The position numbers were made by a program, and so were the translations under genes. 64,000 nt of DNA from Methylocystis bryophila (GTDB lineage: Bacteria; Pseudomonadota; Alphaproteobacteria; Rhizobiales; Beijerinckiaceae). The stretch spans positions 1,736,001 to 1,800,000 of the forward strand of contig NZ_AP027149.1 in the NCBI RefSeq assembly GCF_027925445.1, given 5' to 3'. The notes below the pieces were generated by a model. That model was not told where the DNA came from and searched no databases. It saw only the letters and a program-made list of their open reading frames with translations. The first letter of the stretch is position 1. The number at the start of each line of letters is the position of its first letter. Below are positions 25,319-34,939 of this stretch, in pieces.

Positions 25319-25705
25319 ATGTCGAAGGAAAAGAATCCGCCGAGATTGGGCGAGAACGAGGCGAAGGCGGTGGCGCGCATGCTGCGCGTCTCCCCGCAAA
25401 AGCTCAATCTGCTCGCGCAGCTCATCCGCGGCAAGAAGGTCGAGCGCGCGCTCGCCGATCTCGAATTCTCGAGAAAGCGCAGCGCCCTCGACGTACGCAA
25501 GACGCTGGAGAGCGCGATCGCCAACGCCGAGAACAATCACGATCTCGACGTCGATGATCTCATCGTGGCGCAGGCTTTCGTCGGCAAGGACATGGTGATG
25601 AAGCGGCATCAGGCCAGGGCGCGCGGCCGCGCCGGACGCATCGAGAAGCCTTTCGCCAATCTCACGATCATCGTGCGCGAAGTCGCCACGCAGTCACAGG
25701 CCTGA
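25319..25705 (+). CDS. rplV: 50S ribosomal protein L22
   Basis: 23S rRNA-binding protein whose hairpin loop lines the exit tunnel. 128 residues from ATG 25319 (MSKEKNPPRLGENEAKAVAR); the open frame continues upstream inside rpsS but lacks the family start. The tip QARARGRAGRIEKPFANLTI, site of macrolide-resistance changes elsewhere, is wild-type-like. rpsC follows in 10 bp. Confidence 0.97.
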   Translation: MSKEKNPPRLGENEAKAVARMLRVSPQKLNLLAQLIRGKKVERALADLEFSRKRSALDVRKTLESAIANAENNHDLDVDDLIVAQAFVGKDMVMKRHQARARGRAGRIEKPFANLTIIVREVATQSQA

Positions 25706-25715
25706 GGAGCGCGTC

Positions 25716-26471
25716 ATGGGTCAGAAGGTCAATCCGATCGGGCTGCGCCTCGGCGTCAACCGAACCTGGGATTCCCGTTGGTTCGCAGCCAAGAACGAAT
25801 ACGGCAAGCTGCTGCACGAGGACATGGCGATCCGCGCGGCGATCTCCAAAGCGCTCAAGCAGGCGGCGGTTTCGCGAATTGTTATCGAGCGTCCGCACCG
25901 CAAGTGCCGTGTCACGATCTATTCGGCGCGCCCTGGCGTCGTGATCGGCAAGAAGGGCGCGGACATCGAGAAGATCCGCAGGCTCGTCGGCAAGCTCACC
26001 ACGAGCGAGGTCGTGATCAATATCGTCGAGGTGCGCAAGCCAGAGATCGAGGCGACGCTTGTCGCGGATTCGATCGCCCAGCAGCTCGAGCGTCGCGTCG
26101 CCTTTCGCCGCGCGATGAAGCGCGCCGTGCAGTCGGCCATGCGGCTTGGCGCGCAGGGTATTCGCATCAACTGCTCAGGCCGGCTGGGCGGCGCGGAGAT
26201 CGCTCGCCTGGAATGGTATCGCGAAGGACGCGTGCCGCTGCACACTTTGCGCGCGGACGTGGACTATGGCGTCGCGACGGCGCACACAGCCTATGGAACC
26301 TGTGGGATCAAGGTTTGGATCTTCAAAGGCGAGATCCTCGAGCATGATCCGATGGCGCAGGACAAGCGCTTCGCCGAGCAGGGGGGAAGCGATCATCATC
26401 ATGGCGAGCGTGATCGCGACCGGGATCGGGGTCGTCGGCGCGACCGCGACCGCGACCGCGACGCGGCCTAA
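25716..26471 (+). CDS. rpsC: 30S ribosomal protein S3, with Arg-Asp-rich tail
   Basis: Part of the mRNA-entry helicase site together with S4 and S5. 251 residues, about 18 longer than E. coli S3. The KH-domain motif VVIGKKGADIEKIR and the C-terminal RINCSGRLGGAEIARLEWYREG are canonical. The extra C-terminus is low complexity: GGSDHHHGERDRDRDRG then an RRRDRDRD run. S5 in this window has a similar RD-rich N-terminus, and both ends would face the mRNA entry region. ATG 25716 follows TGAGGAGCG. Confidence 0.97.
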   Translation: MGQKVNPIGLRLGVNRTWDSRWFAAKNEYGKLLHEDMAIRAAISKALKQAAVSRIVIERPHRKCRVTIYSARPGVVIGKKGADIEKIRRLVGKLTTSEVVINIVEVRKPEIEATLVADSIAQQLERRVAFRRAMKRAVQSAMRLGAQGIRINCSGRLGGAEIARLEWYREGRVPLHTLRADVDYGVATAHTAYGTCGIKVWIFKGEILEHDPMAQDKRFAEQGGSDHHHGERDRDRDRGRRRDRDRDRDAA

Positions 26472-26501
26472 GCCCAGCCACGCCTGACGAAAGCACGAAC
26501 G

Positions 26502-26915
26502 ATGCTGCAACCCAAACGCACCAAATTCCGGAAGGCCTTCAAGGGTCGGATCCGGGGCGCCGCAAAAGGCGGTTTTTTGCTCAACTTCGGCCAGTTCGGT
26601 CTGAAGGCGATGGAGCCGGAGCGCATCACCGCGCGCCAGATCGAAGCGGCGCGTCGCGCCATGACGCGCCATATGAAGCGCGCCGGGCGCGTGTGGATCC
26701 GCATCTTCCCGGATGTGCCGGTCTCCAAGAAGCCGACCGAGGTGCGCATGGGCAAGGGCAAGGGAGCGCCAGAATTTTGGGCGGTGCGCGTGGCCCCCGG
26801 CCGCATCATGTTCGAGATCGACGGCGTGCCGGCGCCTCTCGCTCGCGAAGCGCTCGATCTTGCCGCCGCCAAGCTGCCGATCAAGACGCGCTTCATCCAA
26901 CGCATTTCGGAGTGA
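26502..26915 (+). CDS. rplP: 50S ribosomal protein L16
   Basis: Organises the A-site tRNA elbow region of the large subunit. 137 residues with canonical MLQPKRTKFRKAFKGRIRGA start, PERITARQIEAARRAMTR and the PVSKKPTEVRMGKGKG segment near the Arg that is hydroxylated in E. coli. It is 30 bp after rpsC and 12 bp before rpmC. Confidence 0.98.
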   Translation: MLQPKRTKFRKAFKGRIRGAAKGGFLLNFGQFGLKAMEPERITARQIEAARRAMTRHMKRAGRVWIRIFPDVPVSKKPTEVRMGKGKGAPEFWAVRVAPGRIMFEIDGVPAPLAREALDLAAAKLPIKTRFIQRISE

Positions 26916-26927
26916 GGATCAAACGCC

Positions 26928-27140
26928 ATGAAGAGCAAGCAGCGCATGTCGGATCTTCGCGCGTTGAGCGAGGATCAATTGAACGATGAGCTCCTGAAGC
27001 TGAAGAAGGAGCAGTTCAACCTTCGCTTCCAGCGGGCCACCGGCCAGCTCGAGAACTCCTCCCGCGTGCGCGTCGTCAGACGCGACGTCGCGAGAGTCCA
27101 GACGATCGCCGCACAGGCGCGCAGCCATCAGAAGGGTTGA
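26928..27140 (+). CDS. rpmC: 50S ribosomal protein L29
   Basis: Small two-helix protein next to L23 at the tunnel exit. 70 residues: MKSKQRMSDLRALSEDQLND, KLKKEQFNLRFQRATGQLEN and the VRRDVARVQTI end. The stop is 9 bp before the rpsQ ATG. Confidence 0.97.
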   Translation: MKSKQRMSDLRALSEDQLNDELLKLKKEQFNLRFQRATGQLENSSRVRVVRRDVARVQTIAAQARSHQKG

Positions 27141-27149
27141 TTGAAGGCC

Positions 27150-27392
27150 ATGCCGAAGCGAATTCTCCAGGGCGTCGTCGTCAGCGACAAGCAGCAGAAG
27201 ACCGTGGTCGTGAAGGTCGAGCGCCGTTTCACGCATCCGCTGCTGCAGAAGACCGTGCGCCGCACCAAAAACTACCACGCTCATGACGAGGCGGGAGCCT
27301 TTAAGGTTGGCGACGAGGTCATGATCGAGGAAACAGCCCCGATCTCGAGGCTCAAGCGATGGCGCGTCGTTGAACGTGCAGCCAAGGCTTGA
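27150..27392 (+). CDS. rpsQ: 30S ribosomal protein S17
   Basis: Primary 16S rRNA-binding protein of the small-subunit body. 80 residues with MPKRILQGVVVSDKQQKTVV and the RRTKNYHAHDE motif. A TTG at 27141 is in frame, but ATG 27150 gives the family start and has GAAGG just upstream. It closes the S10-operon run; the gap to rplN is 83 bp, where the spc operon genes start without an obvious terminator. Confidence 0.96.
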   Translation: MPKRILQGVVVSDKQQKTVVVKVERRFTHPLLQKTVRRTKNYHAHDEAGAFKVGDEVMIEETAPISRLKRWRVVERAAKA

Positions 27393-27475
27393 GCGGCGCG
27401 GAATAATTTTGGACTCGGCCGTCAGAGCGTCAATCGCGCTGAAGCCCGAAGCGGAACAACCAAGGCGGATATGCC

Positions 27476-27844
27476 ATGATACAGATGCAGACAAATCTCG
27501 ATGTCGCCGATAACTCCGGCGCGCGACGGGTCATGTGCATCAAGGTGCTGGGCGGCTCGAAACGCAAATACGCGGGCGTGGGCGATATTATCGTCGTCTC
27601 GATCAAAGAGGCGATTCCGCGGGGCCGCGTGAAGAAGGGCGACGTGCTGAAGGCCGTCGTAGTGCGCACCGCCAAGGACATTCATCGCGCCGATGGCTCG
27701 ACGATCCGCTTCGACTCCAATGCCGCGGTTCTGATCAACAATCAGAAGGAGCCGATCGGGACGCGTATCTTCGGACCCGTCCCGCGCGAGCTTCGCGCCA
27801 AGAACCACATGAAGATCATCTCGCTCGCGCCGGAGGTGTTGTGA
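27476..27844 (+). CDS. rplN: 50S ribosomal protein L14
   Basis: Forms intersubunit bridges with 16S rRNA. 122 residues, canonical MIQMQTNLDVADNSGARRVM start, KGDVLKAVVVRTAK and the FGPVPRELRAKNHMKIISLA end. Starts the spc block; its stop overlaps the ATG of rplX (TGATG). Confidence 0.98.
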   Translation: MIQMQTNLDVADNSGARRVMCIKVLGGSKRKYAGVGDIIVVSIKEAIPRGRVKKGDVLKAVVVRTAKDIHRADGSTIRFDSNAAVLINNQKEPIGTRIFGPVPRELRAKNHMKIISLAPEVL

Positions 27845-28161
27845 TGGCCGCCAAGATCAAAAGAGGCGACAAGGTGGTCGTCATCGCGGGACGCGACAAG
27901 GGTCGCACCGGCGAGGTGCTGCGCGTGCATCCCGACGAGGGACGGGCCGTGGTCGATGGCGTGAATCAGGTGAAGCGCCATCAACGCCAGACTCGTGACC
28001 GCGAGGCCGGCATCATCACCAAGTCTGCGCCGATCGATCTGTCGAACCTCGCCATAATCGATCCCAAGGACGGCAAACCGACGCGGGTCGGGTTCAAGAT
28101 TTTGGAAGACGGCCGCAAGGTCAGATTCGCCAAGCGTTCGGGAGAGCTGATCGATGGCTGA
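27844..28161 (+). CDS. rplX: 50S ribosomal protein L24
   Basis: Assembly-initiator protein of the large subunit with a KOW motif (KIKRGDKVVVIAGRDKGRTG). 105 residues from ATG 27844, which overlaps the rplN stop by one base. The C-terminus (RVGFKILEDGRKVRFAKRSG) is standard. Its last codons overlap rplE by 8 bp. Confidence 0.97.
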   Translation: MAAKIKRGDKVVVIAGRDKGRTGEVLRVHPDEGRAVVDGVNQVKRHQRQTRDREAGIITKSAPIDLSNLAIIDPKDGKPTRVGFKILEDGRKVRFAKRSGELIDG

Positions 28162-28831
28162 GGATAAGAAAGCGAAGAGCGCGGCCAAGAACGCCGACGC
28201 GAAGAAGGGCGGCGAGTCCAAGAAGGCCAGGGCGGCTTCTTCTGCAGCGTCGAGCGACGCGCACGAGAAAGCGGAGCTTCCGACCTCTTACGCGCCGCGC
28301 CTGAAGAAGCACTTCGAGGAAGTCGTGCGGCCGGCCTTGACGGAACAGTTCGGCTACAAGAACGCGCTGGAAGTGCCGACGATCGACAAGATCGTGCTCA
28401 ACATGGGCGTGGGCGAGGCGGTCAACGACACGAAAAAGGTCACAGCCGCCGCGGGCGATCTCGCGCTGATCGCCGGGCAAAAGCCCGTGGTGACGCGCGC
28501 GCGCAAGGCGATCTCGACCTTCAAGGTGCGCGAGAACATGCCCATCGGCGCAAAGGTGACCTTGCGGAAGACCCGCATGTATGAATTCCTCGACCGTCTG
28601 ATCACGGTGGCCTTGCCGCGCGTGCGCGACTTTCGCGGGCTCAATCCGAAGTCCTTCGACGGTCGCGGCAATTACGCGCTGGGCATAAAGGAGCACATCG
28701 TGTTCCCGGAAATCGACTATGACAAGGCCGAGTCCATCCTCGGCCTCGACGTGATCGTATGCACGACGGCGAAGACCGACGAAGAAGCACGCGCCTTGTT
28801 GAAGGCGTTTAATTTCCCGTTCCGGCAGTGA
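28154..28831 (+). CDS. rplE: 50S ribosomal protein L5 with Lys/Ala-rich N-terminal extension
   Basis: 5S rRNA-binding protein of the central protuberance. 225 residues; the core begins near LPTSYAPRLKKHFEEVV and is canonical (KIVLNMGVGEA, VTLRKTRMYEFLDRLITVAL, YDKAESILGLDV). About 38 extra N-terminal residues (MAEDKKAKSAAKNADAKKGG onward) are Lys/Ala/Ser-rich and disordered-looking. No ATG, GTG or TTG lies between the annotated ATG and the core, so the extension must be translated. It overlaps rplX by 8 bp. Confidence 0.96.
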   Translation: MAEDKKAKSAAKNADAKKGGESKKARAASSAASSDAHEKAELPTSYAPRLKKHFEEVVRPALTEQFGYKNALEVPTIDKIVLNMGVGEAVNDTKKVTAAAGDLALIAGQKPVVTRARKAISTFKVRENMPIGAKVTLRKTRMYEFLDRLITVALPRVRDFRGLNPKSFDGRGNYALGIKEHIVFPEIDYDKAESILGLDVIVCTTAKTDEEARALLKAFNFPFRQ

Positions 28832-28876
28832 GGGCCCGGCGCCCTCAAACGCGGTAACTGAAGAGGCAGGACGAGT

Positions 28877-29182
28877 ATGGCCAAGAAGAGCGCGGTCGAG
28901 AATAATAAGCGCAAGGAGAAGCTCGTGAAGTCGCTCGCCGGAAGGCGGGCGCGGCTGAAGGCTCGCACCAAGGATGAGAGCTTGACGGCGGAAGAGCGTT
29001 TCGAGGCGCATCTCAAGCTCGCGGAGCTCCCGCGCAATTCCGCGGCGAATCGGATTCGCAATCGGTGCGAAGTGTCGGGCCGCCCGCGCGCCTACTATCG
29101 CAAGCTCAAGATGTCGCGCATCGCATTGCGCGAGCTCGGCTCCCGCGGCCTCGTGCCGGGTCTCGTGAAGTCCAGCTGGTAA
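28877..29182 (+). CDS. rpsN: 30S ribosomal protein S14 (zinc-independent form)
   Basis: Small-subunit head protein. 101 residues, the long C-minus type: it lacks the CxxC-CxxC zinc ribbon and has the NRCEVSGRPRAYYRKLKMSR motif. ATG 28877 is 45 bp after rplE with an AGGACG ribosome binding site upstream. Confidence 0.97.
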   Translation: MAKKSAVENNKRKEKLVKSLAGRRARLKARTKDESLTAEERFEAHLKLAELPRNSAANRIRNRCEVSGRPRAYYRKLKMSRIALRELGSRGLVPGLVKSSW

Positions 29183-29195
29183 GGAGAGCGGAACA

Positions 29196-29594
29196 ATGGC
29201 GATCAACGATCCGCTCGGCGATTTGCTGACAAGAATTCGCAACGCGCAAATGCGGCGCAAGGACAAAGTGTCCTCGCCCGGCTCGAAGCTCCGGGCGAAC
29301 GTCCTCGACGTGTTGAAGGATGAAGGCTACATCCGCGGTTATTCGACCACGGATTTCGGCGACGGCCGCACCGAATTCGAAATCGAGCTTAAGTATTTCG
29401 ACGGTCAGCCGGCGATTAAGGAAATCGAGCGCGTCTCGCGTCCTGGCCGCCGCGTCTATGCGGATGTCGCGAGCGTCCCGCGCGTCGCCAATGGGCTTGG
29501 CGTGATCATCGTCTCGACGTCTAAAGGCGTCATGGCGGATCATGTCGCGCGCGAGAAGAATGTGGGCGGCGAGCTGCTCTGTCGGGTGTTCTAA
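29196..29594 (+). CDS. rpsH: 30S ribosomal protein S8
   Basis: Central-domain 16S rRNA-binding protein, and in E. coli the repressor of the spc operon. 132 residues: MAINDPLGDLLTRIRNAQMR start, SRPGRRVYADVASVPRVANG and the GGELLCRVF end. Lies 13 bp after rpsN. No S8-type repressor site was evident near rplE by eye. Confidence 0.97.
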   Translation: MAINDPLGDLLTRIRNAQMRRKDKVSSPGSKLRANVLDVLKDEGYIRGYSTTDFGDGRTEFEIELKYFDGQPAIKEIERVSRPGRRVYADVASVPRVANGLGVIIVSTSKGVMADHVAREKNVGGELLCRVF

Positions 29595-29628
29595 CCCTGC
29601 AGGACGACTCTTTAAGGAACGAAAGACC

Positions 29629-30162
29629 ATGTCTCGTATCGGTAAAAAGCCCGTCGTCGTGCCGGCCGGGGTGACCGCCAAGGTCGACGGCCAGCTCGTC
29701 ACCGTGAAGGGCGCGAAGGGGCAGCTCGAATTTCTCGTCCCCGACGAGGTGTCGGTGGCGCAGGAAGACAACGCCATCAAGGTCGATCCGCGCGGCGACA
29801 CCAAGCGCGCGCGGGCGCTTTGGGGCACGGCGCGCGCGCGTGTGAACAACATTGTGATCGGCGTGACCAAGGGTTTTGAGAAGAAGCTCGAGATCACCGG
29901 CGTCGGCTACCGCGCTGCCGTGCAGGGCAAGAACCTGCAGCTCGCGCTTGGGTACTCGCATGATGTGAATTTTCCGATTCCGGCGGGTCTCACGATCGTG
30001 ACGCCCAAGCCCACGGAAATCACGATCAGCGGTATCGACAAGCAACAGGTCGGCCAGACCGCTGCGGAGATACGCGCCCTGCGCGGCCCCGAGCCCTATA
30101 AGGGCAAGGGCGTGAAATACGTCGACGAATTCATCTTCCGCAAGGAAGGCAAGAAGAAATAA
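29629..30162 (+). CDS. rplF: 50S ribosomal protein L6
   Basis: Two-domain protein near the factor-binding stalk base; 177 residues. ATG 29629 with AAGGAACGAAAG upstream gives MSRIGKKPVVVPAGVTAKVD; the frame is open further upstream to 29542 without family sequence. C-terminal RGPEPYKGKGVKYVDEFIFR is canonical. Confidence 0.97.
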   Translation: MSRIGKKPVVVPAGVTAKVDGQLVTVKGAKGQLEFLVPDEVSVAQEDNAIKVDPRGDTKRARALWGTARARVNNIVIGVTKGFEKKLEITGVGYRAAVQGKNLQLALGYSHDVNFPIPAGLTIVTPKPTEITISGIDKQQVGQTAAEIRALRGPEPYKGKGVKYVDEFIFRKEGKKK

Positions 30163-30173
30163 GGATCGGACCG

Positions 30174-30536
30174 ATGTCGAGCAACATAGAGCTGGAAACG
30201 CGTCGCAAGCAGCGGGTTCGCCGCGCCCTGCGCGCGCGCGCCTTCGGACGGCCGCGGCTTTCGGTTTTCCGCTCGTCGAAGCAGATCTATGCGCAGATCA
30301 TCGACGACGAGCAGGGGGTGACCGTGGTGGCCGCCTCCTCGATGGAAAAAGAGAACCGCGAGAAGCTGAAAACCGGGGCGAACATAGAAGCCGCCAAAGA
30401 GGTGGGCAAGCTCATCGCAGAGCGCGCCGTCGCCAAGGGCCTGAAGGCCGTGGTGTTCGATCGCGGCGGTTATATGTATCACGGCCGCGTGAAGGCGTTG
30501 GCCGAAGGGGCGCGCGAAGGCGGCCTCGAGTTTTAA
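30174..30536 (+). CDS. rplR: 50S ribosomal protein L18
   Basis: 5S rRNA-binding partner of L5. 120 residues with RPRLSVFRSSKQIYAQIIDD, the VVFDRGGYMYHGRVKALAEG segment and the GGLEF C-terminus. It follows rplF by 11 bp; 72 bp separate it from rpsE. Confidence 0.97.
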   Translation: MSSNIELETRRKQRVRRALRARAFGRPRLSVFRSSKQIYAQIIDDEQGVTVVAASSMEKENREKLKTGANIEAAKEVGKLIAERAVAKGLKAVVFDRGGYMYHGRVKALAEGAREGGLEF

Positions 30537-30608
30537 GGCGCAACCCCGCCGGGGATGTGACGCACGAAGCGAGCGGCCGGGTGGCTGCGTAAGTGACGGA
30601 AGAAAAGA

Positions 30609-31181
30609 ATGGCGCGTGAAGCTGAAGGCGGTCGCGGACGCGATCGCGATAGAGAGGATCGCGACAGCGAATTCGTGGACCGGCTGGTTCACATCAATCG
30701 CGTCGCGAAGGTCGTGAAGGGCGGTCGCCGCTTCGGCTTTGCCGCGCTCGTCGTCGTCGGCGATCAAAAGGGACGCGTCGGCTTTGGCCACGGCAAGGCG
30801 CGCGAAGTGCCGGAGGCGATCCGTAAGGCGACGGACGCCGCGAAACGCGCGCTGATCCGGGTGCCGCTGCGCGAGGGCCGCACGCTGCATCACGATGTGA
30901 ACGGGCGGCACGGAGCGGGACGCGTCGTGCTGCGCGCCGCGCCCCCCGGCACCGGCATCATCGCCGGCGGCCCGATGCGCGCCGTGTTCGAGACGCTCGG
31001 CGTGCATGACGTCGTGGCCAAGAGCCAGGGCTCTTCGAACCCCTACAATATGATCCGAGCGACTTTCGACGCATTGGCGCGCGAAGACTCGCCGCGCGCC
31101 GTCGCCGCCCGCCGCACGCTGAAGGTTTCGGCCTTGCAGGCCCGTCGCCACGGCGTTGACGCTGAAGCCGTCGAAGCGTGA
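30609..31181 (+). CDS. rpsE: 30S ribosomal protein S5, with Arg-Asp-rich N-terminus
   Basis: Decoding-fidelity protein at the mRNA entry site. 190 residues. The N-terminus is highly charged (REAEGGRGRDRDREDRDSEF) before the canonical FVDRLVHINRVAKVVKGGRR. The spectinomycin loop (VKGGRRFGF) and the PRAVAARRTLKVSAL end look wild type. The RD repeats mirror the C-terminal tail of S3, its neighbour on the ribosome. ATG 30609 follows GGAAGAAAAG. Confidence 0.97.
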   Translation: MAREAEGGRGRDRDREDRDSEFVDRLVHINRVAKVVKGGRRFGFAALVVVGDQKGRVGFGHGKAREVPEAIRKATDAAKRALIRVPLREGRTLHHDVNGRHGAGRVVLRAAPPGTGIIAGGPMRAVFETLGVHDVVAKSQGSSNPYNMIRATFDALAREDSPRAVAARRTLKVSALQARRHGVDAEAVEA

Positions 31182-31195
31182 CGGGAGGAACGCAG

Positions 31196-31387
31196 ATGAC
31201 GAAGCAAAAGACAGTCACCGTGGAGCAGACGGGAAGCGCGATCGGGCGCCCGGAGCGGCAGCGCCAGACGCTGCGCGGGCTGGGGCTGACGCGCATTGGT
31301 CGACGTCGCACCCTCGAAGACACGCCGGCCGTGCGCGGGCTGATCGCCAAGGTCGCGCATCTCATCAAAATCGTCGACGAGAAGTGA
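31196..31387 (+). CDS. rpmD: 50S ribosomal protein L30
   Basis: Small large-subunit protein absent from some lineages. 63 residues from ATG 31196 (GGGAGGAACGCAG upstream): VTVEQTGSAIGRPERQRQTL, GLGLTRIGRRRTLED and VRGLIAKVAHLIKIVDE. It lies between rpsE and rplO, the normal place. Confidence 0.97.
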   Translation: MTKQKTVTVEQTGSAIGRPERQRQTLRGLGLTRIGRRRTLEDTPAVRGLIAKVAHLIKIVDEK

Positions 31388-31397
31388 GGGCGCAGCG

Positions 31398-31880
31398 ATG
31401 GTGAAGCTCAACGACATCTCGGACAATCCTGGCTCCAGCAAGAACCGCATGCGCGTCGGACGCGGCATCGGCTCAGGCAAGGGCAAGACCGGCGGACGTG
31501 GCGTCAAGGGCCAGAAGGCCCGCACCGGCGTGGCGGTGAAAGGCTTCGAAGGCGGTCAAATGCCGCTGCATCGTCGCCTGCCGAAGCGCGGCTTCCACAA
31601 TCCGTTTCCGACGGATTATAACGAAGTGAACCTCGGCCGCATCCAACAGGCTGTGGAGGCCGGAAAGCTCGACGTTCAGGCTGTTGTGACGCAGGACGCG
31701 CTTCTCGCGGCGGGCGTGATCAGCAAGCCGCGCGACGGCGTCAAGATCCTCGGCCAGGGCGCGCTTACCGCAAAGCTCGCTTTCGAGGTCGCCGCCGCCT
31801 CGAAGGGGGCGATCGCTGCGATCGAGGGCGCGGGCGGCAAGGTGACGCTGCTTGCCAACGCCGCGGCGTCGGCGGAGTAG
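31398..31880 (+). CDS. rplO: 50S ribosomal protein L15
   Basis: Late-assembly large-subunit protein. 160 residues: MVKLNDISDNPGSSKNRMRV, the Gly-rich GRGIGSGKGKTGGRGVKGQK and MPLHRRLPKRGFHNPF. The C-terminus is Ala-rich (LLANAAASAE). It is 10 bp after rpmD; two palindromic repeats separate it from secY. Confidence 0.97.
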   Translation: MVKLNDISDNPGSSKNRMRVGRGIGSGKGKTGGRGVKGQKARTGVAVKGFEGGQMPLHRRLPKRGFHNPFPTDYNEVNLGRIQQAVEAGKLDVQAVVTQDALLAAGVISKPRDGVKILGQGALTAKLAFEVAAASKGAIAAIEGAGGKVTLLANAAASAE

Positions 31881-31947
31881 AAGCGCAGGTCTCGCCCGCC
31901 CTTGCGCGGGCGACGCTCGCGCTTATTTTCCTTCTGCCGAAATGGCG

Positions 31948-32060
31948 CTAGAGCTGTCACGGAAAAGTGCGAAACAGTTTTCCGTGACAGCTCCGAGTTT
32001 TTGATCTGGAGCTCAGTCCTTTTCGATCGCGTGAATCCATGCGATCGGGAAGCGGTTTAG
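31948..32060 (+). repeat. Intergenic palindromic repeat, family A variant, between rplO and secY
   Basis: CTAGAGCTGTCACGGAAAAG with TTTTCCGTGACAGCTC forms a near-perfect hairpin (31951-31992), followed by a diverged tail (GATCGCGTGAATCCATGCGATC). It and the family B copy that follows fill the 385-bp rplO-secY gap, which holds no gene. Confidence 0.75.
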
Positions 32061-32078
32061 CGGCCGCTACGCCGTCGC

Positions 32079-32190
32079 CTAGAGCGCGATGCGAAAAAGT
32101 GGAAACCGGTTTTCGCGCGAATAGCGCTTTAAGGCATTGGATTTGATCATGTTATCTGCGTTTGAGCGATTTCGCCCAACCGCAGCGTGA
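32079..32190 (+). repeat. Intergenic palindromic repeat, family B, copy 2
   Basis: Same layout as 9451-9561: AGAGCGCGATGCGAAAAAGT, GGAAACCGGTTTTCGCGCG, ATAGCGCTTTAAGGCATTGG, and a final CGCAGCGTGA. Shared modules are about 80-85 percent identical by eye. Its presence inside the spc operon means it is transcribed upstream of secY. Confidence 0.8.
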
Positions 32191-32265
32191 CCGAGAGAGA
32201 CAACGACAACAAAAAGCGCCCTTTCGGTTCGCGACCGGAACGGCAAGGGGAAAGGGATCGCCGCC

Positions 32266-33602
<1,337 letters not shown>

Positions 33603-33606
<4 letters not shown>

Positions 33607-34184
33607 GGCTCGTGCTCCTCGGGCCGCCGGGGGCGGGCAAGGGAACGCAGGCCCAGAGGCTCGTCGCCAAATGGGGCATCGTTCAGCTCTCGACGGGCGA
33701 CATGCTGCGCGCCGCGGTCGCCGCGGGCTCGCCGCTTGGGGTTAAGGCCAAGGAGATCATGGACCGCGGAGAGCTCGTCCCCGATCACCTCGTCATCGAG
33801 CTCATCGACGCACGCCTCGACGGCCCGGATGCGACGAACGGCTTCATCCTCGACGGGTTTCCGCGTACCGTAGCTCAAGCGGAAGCGCTGGACGCGTTAC
33901 TCGAAGCCAAGCGCATGCGGCTCGACGCGGTCATCGAGCTCGTCGTTGACGAGGCCATGCTGTTGAAGCGCGTCGAAAATCGCATTCGCGAGACTTTGGA
34001 GGCCGGCGGCTGCGTTCGGGTCGACGACAATCCCGAGACCCTCAAGACTCGGGTTGACGCCTATCGGAAGCAAACGGCTCCGGTCTCGGCCTACTACTCC
34101 GGTAAGCAGGCGCTGAAACAGGTGGACGGCATGGCCCCGATCGAAGACGTCGCGCGCGCGGTCGATGCGGCCTTGGCCGCTTGA
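33603..34184 (+). CDS. adk: Adenylate kinase (short-LID form)
   Basis: Converts AMP and ATP to two ADP. 193 residues, with P-loop GPPGAGKGTQ, AMP-binding LSTGDMLRAAV and DGFPRTVAQAEALD, and a short LID loop (about ETLEAGGCVRVDDNPETLK) in place of the long LID domain, as usual in this class. ATG 33603 overlaps the secY stop by four bases. The secY-adk-rpsM order is typical of Alphaproteobacteria. Confidence 0.97.
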
Positions 34185-34247
34185 TCCGATTTCTCATCCA
34201 CGGCGACGGCCTTCGGGAAACTTTTTCGGCGTCGCCGCAGATTTTTC

Positions 34248-34276
34248 TTGACACGCAATCGAGCGAAGCTTATGCG
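34248..34276 (+). promoter_or_regulatory. Predicted promoter and leader hairpin before rpsM
   Basis: TTGACA (34248-34253), 17-bp spacer, TATGCG (34271-34276) in the 269-bp adk-rpsM gap. The leader carries AGCGCCCG/CGGGCGCT (34298-34305 and 34311-34318) followed by GCGTGTTTTTGCG, a weak terminator or attenuator shape, before rpsM at 34454. This could give the rpsM-rpsK-rpoA-rplQ block its own control. Confidence 0.45.
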
Positions 34277-34453
34277 ACGCCAACGCGAAGAGACGTGAGC
34301 GCCCGCTTGCCGGGCGCTGCGTGTTTTTGCGTTTGCTGCTCTGCCAGAGCGCGGAATCCGCAAGGGCCGGTCTCCACCGGACGCGGATTGGCGCGGAGGA
34401 ACCGAGCCTCCGCCTTACTGCGCCGTTAGGCGCTCAACCATGGAGAAGAGACA

Positions 34454-34822
34454 GTGGCCCGTATCGCCGGCGTAAATATCCCGACTTCCAAGCGCGTCGT
34501 CATCGCGCTCCAATATATTCATGGCGTGGGTCCCAAGATCGCGCAGGAGATCTGCGACAAGGTGAAAATCCCCTCCGAGCGGCGCGTTTCCGAGCTCACC
34601 GACGCGGAAGTGCTGCAAATTCGCGAGACGATCGACCGCGACTACATGGTCGAAGGCGACCTGCGTCGCGAGGTTGCGATCAACATCAAGCGCCTGATGG
34701 ACCTTGGCTGCTATCGCGGCCTCCGGCACCGTCGGCAATTGCCGGTTCGTGGCCAGCGCACGCACACCAACGCCCGCACCCGCAAGGGCAAGGCGAAGCC
34801 GATCGCCGGCAAGAAGAAGTAA
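34454..34822 (+). CDS. rpsM: 30S ribosomal protein S13
   Basis: Head protein contacting the P-site tRNA and the large subunit. 122 residues. The start codon is GTG at 34454 (GTGGCCCGTATC), read as MARIAGVNIPTSKRVVIALQ, with GAGAAGAGAC upstream. The YRGLRHRRQLPVRGQRTHTN block is canonical. rpmJ is not found between secY and rpsM, as is normal in this class. Confidence 0.97.
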   Translation: MARIAGVNIPTSKRVVIALQYIHGVGPKIAQEICDKVKIPSERRVSELTDAEVLQIRETIDRDYMVEGDLRREVAINIKRLMDLGCYRGLRHRRQLPVRGQRTHTNARTRKGKAKPIAGKKK

Positions 34823-34939
34823 TTTAGAAGCCAGAGCGGTCGCGGCGCGGACTACAGGTTCCGTAAGCTGCTCCGCTCGCGCTTTGTTCACCTCAACCCT
34901 TAGCGCCTGGCACTACGGGCGCGCTCGAAGGACAAGACC

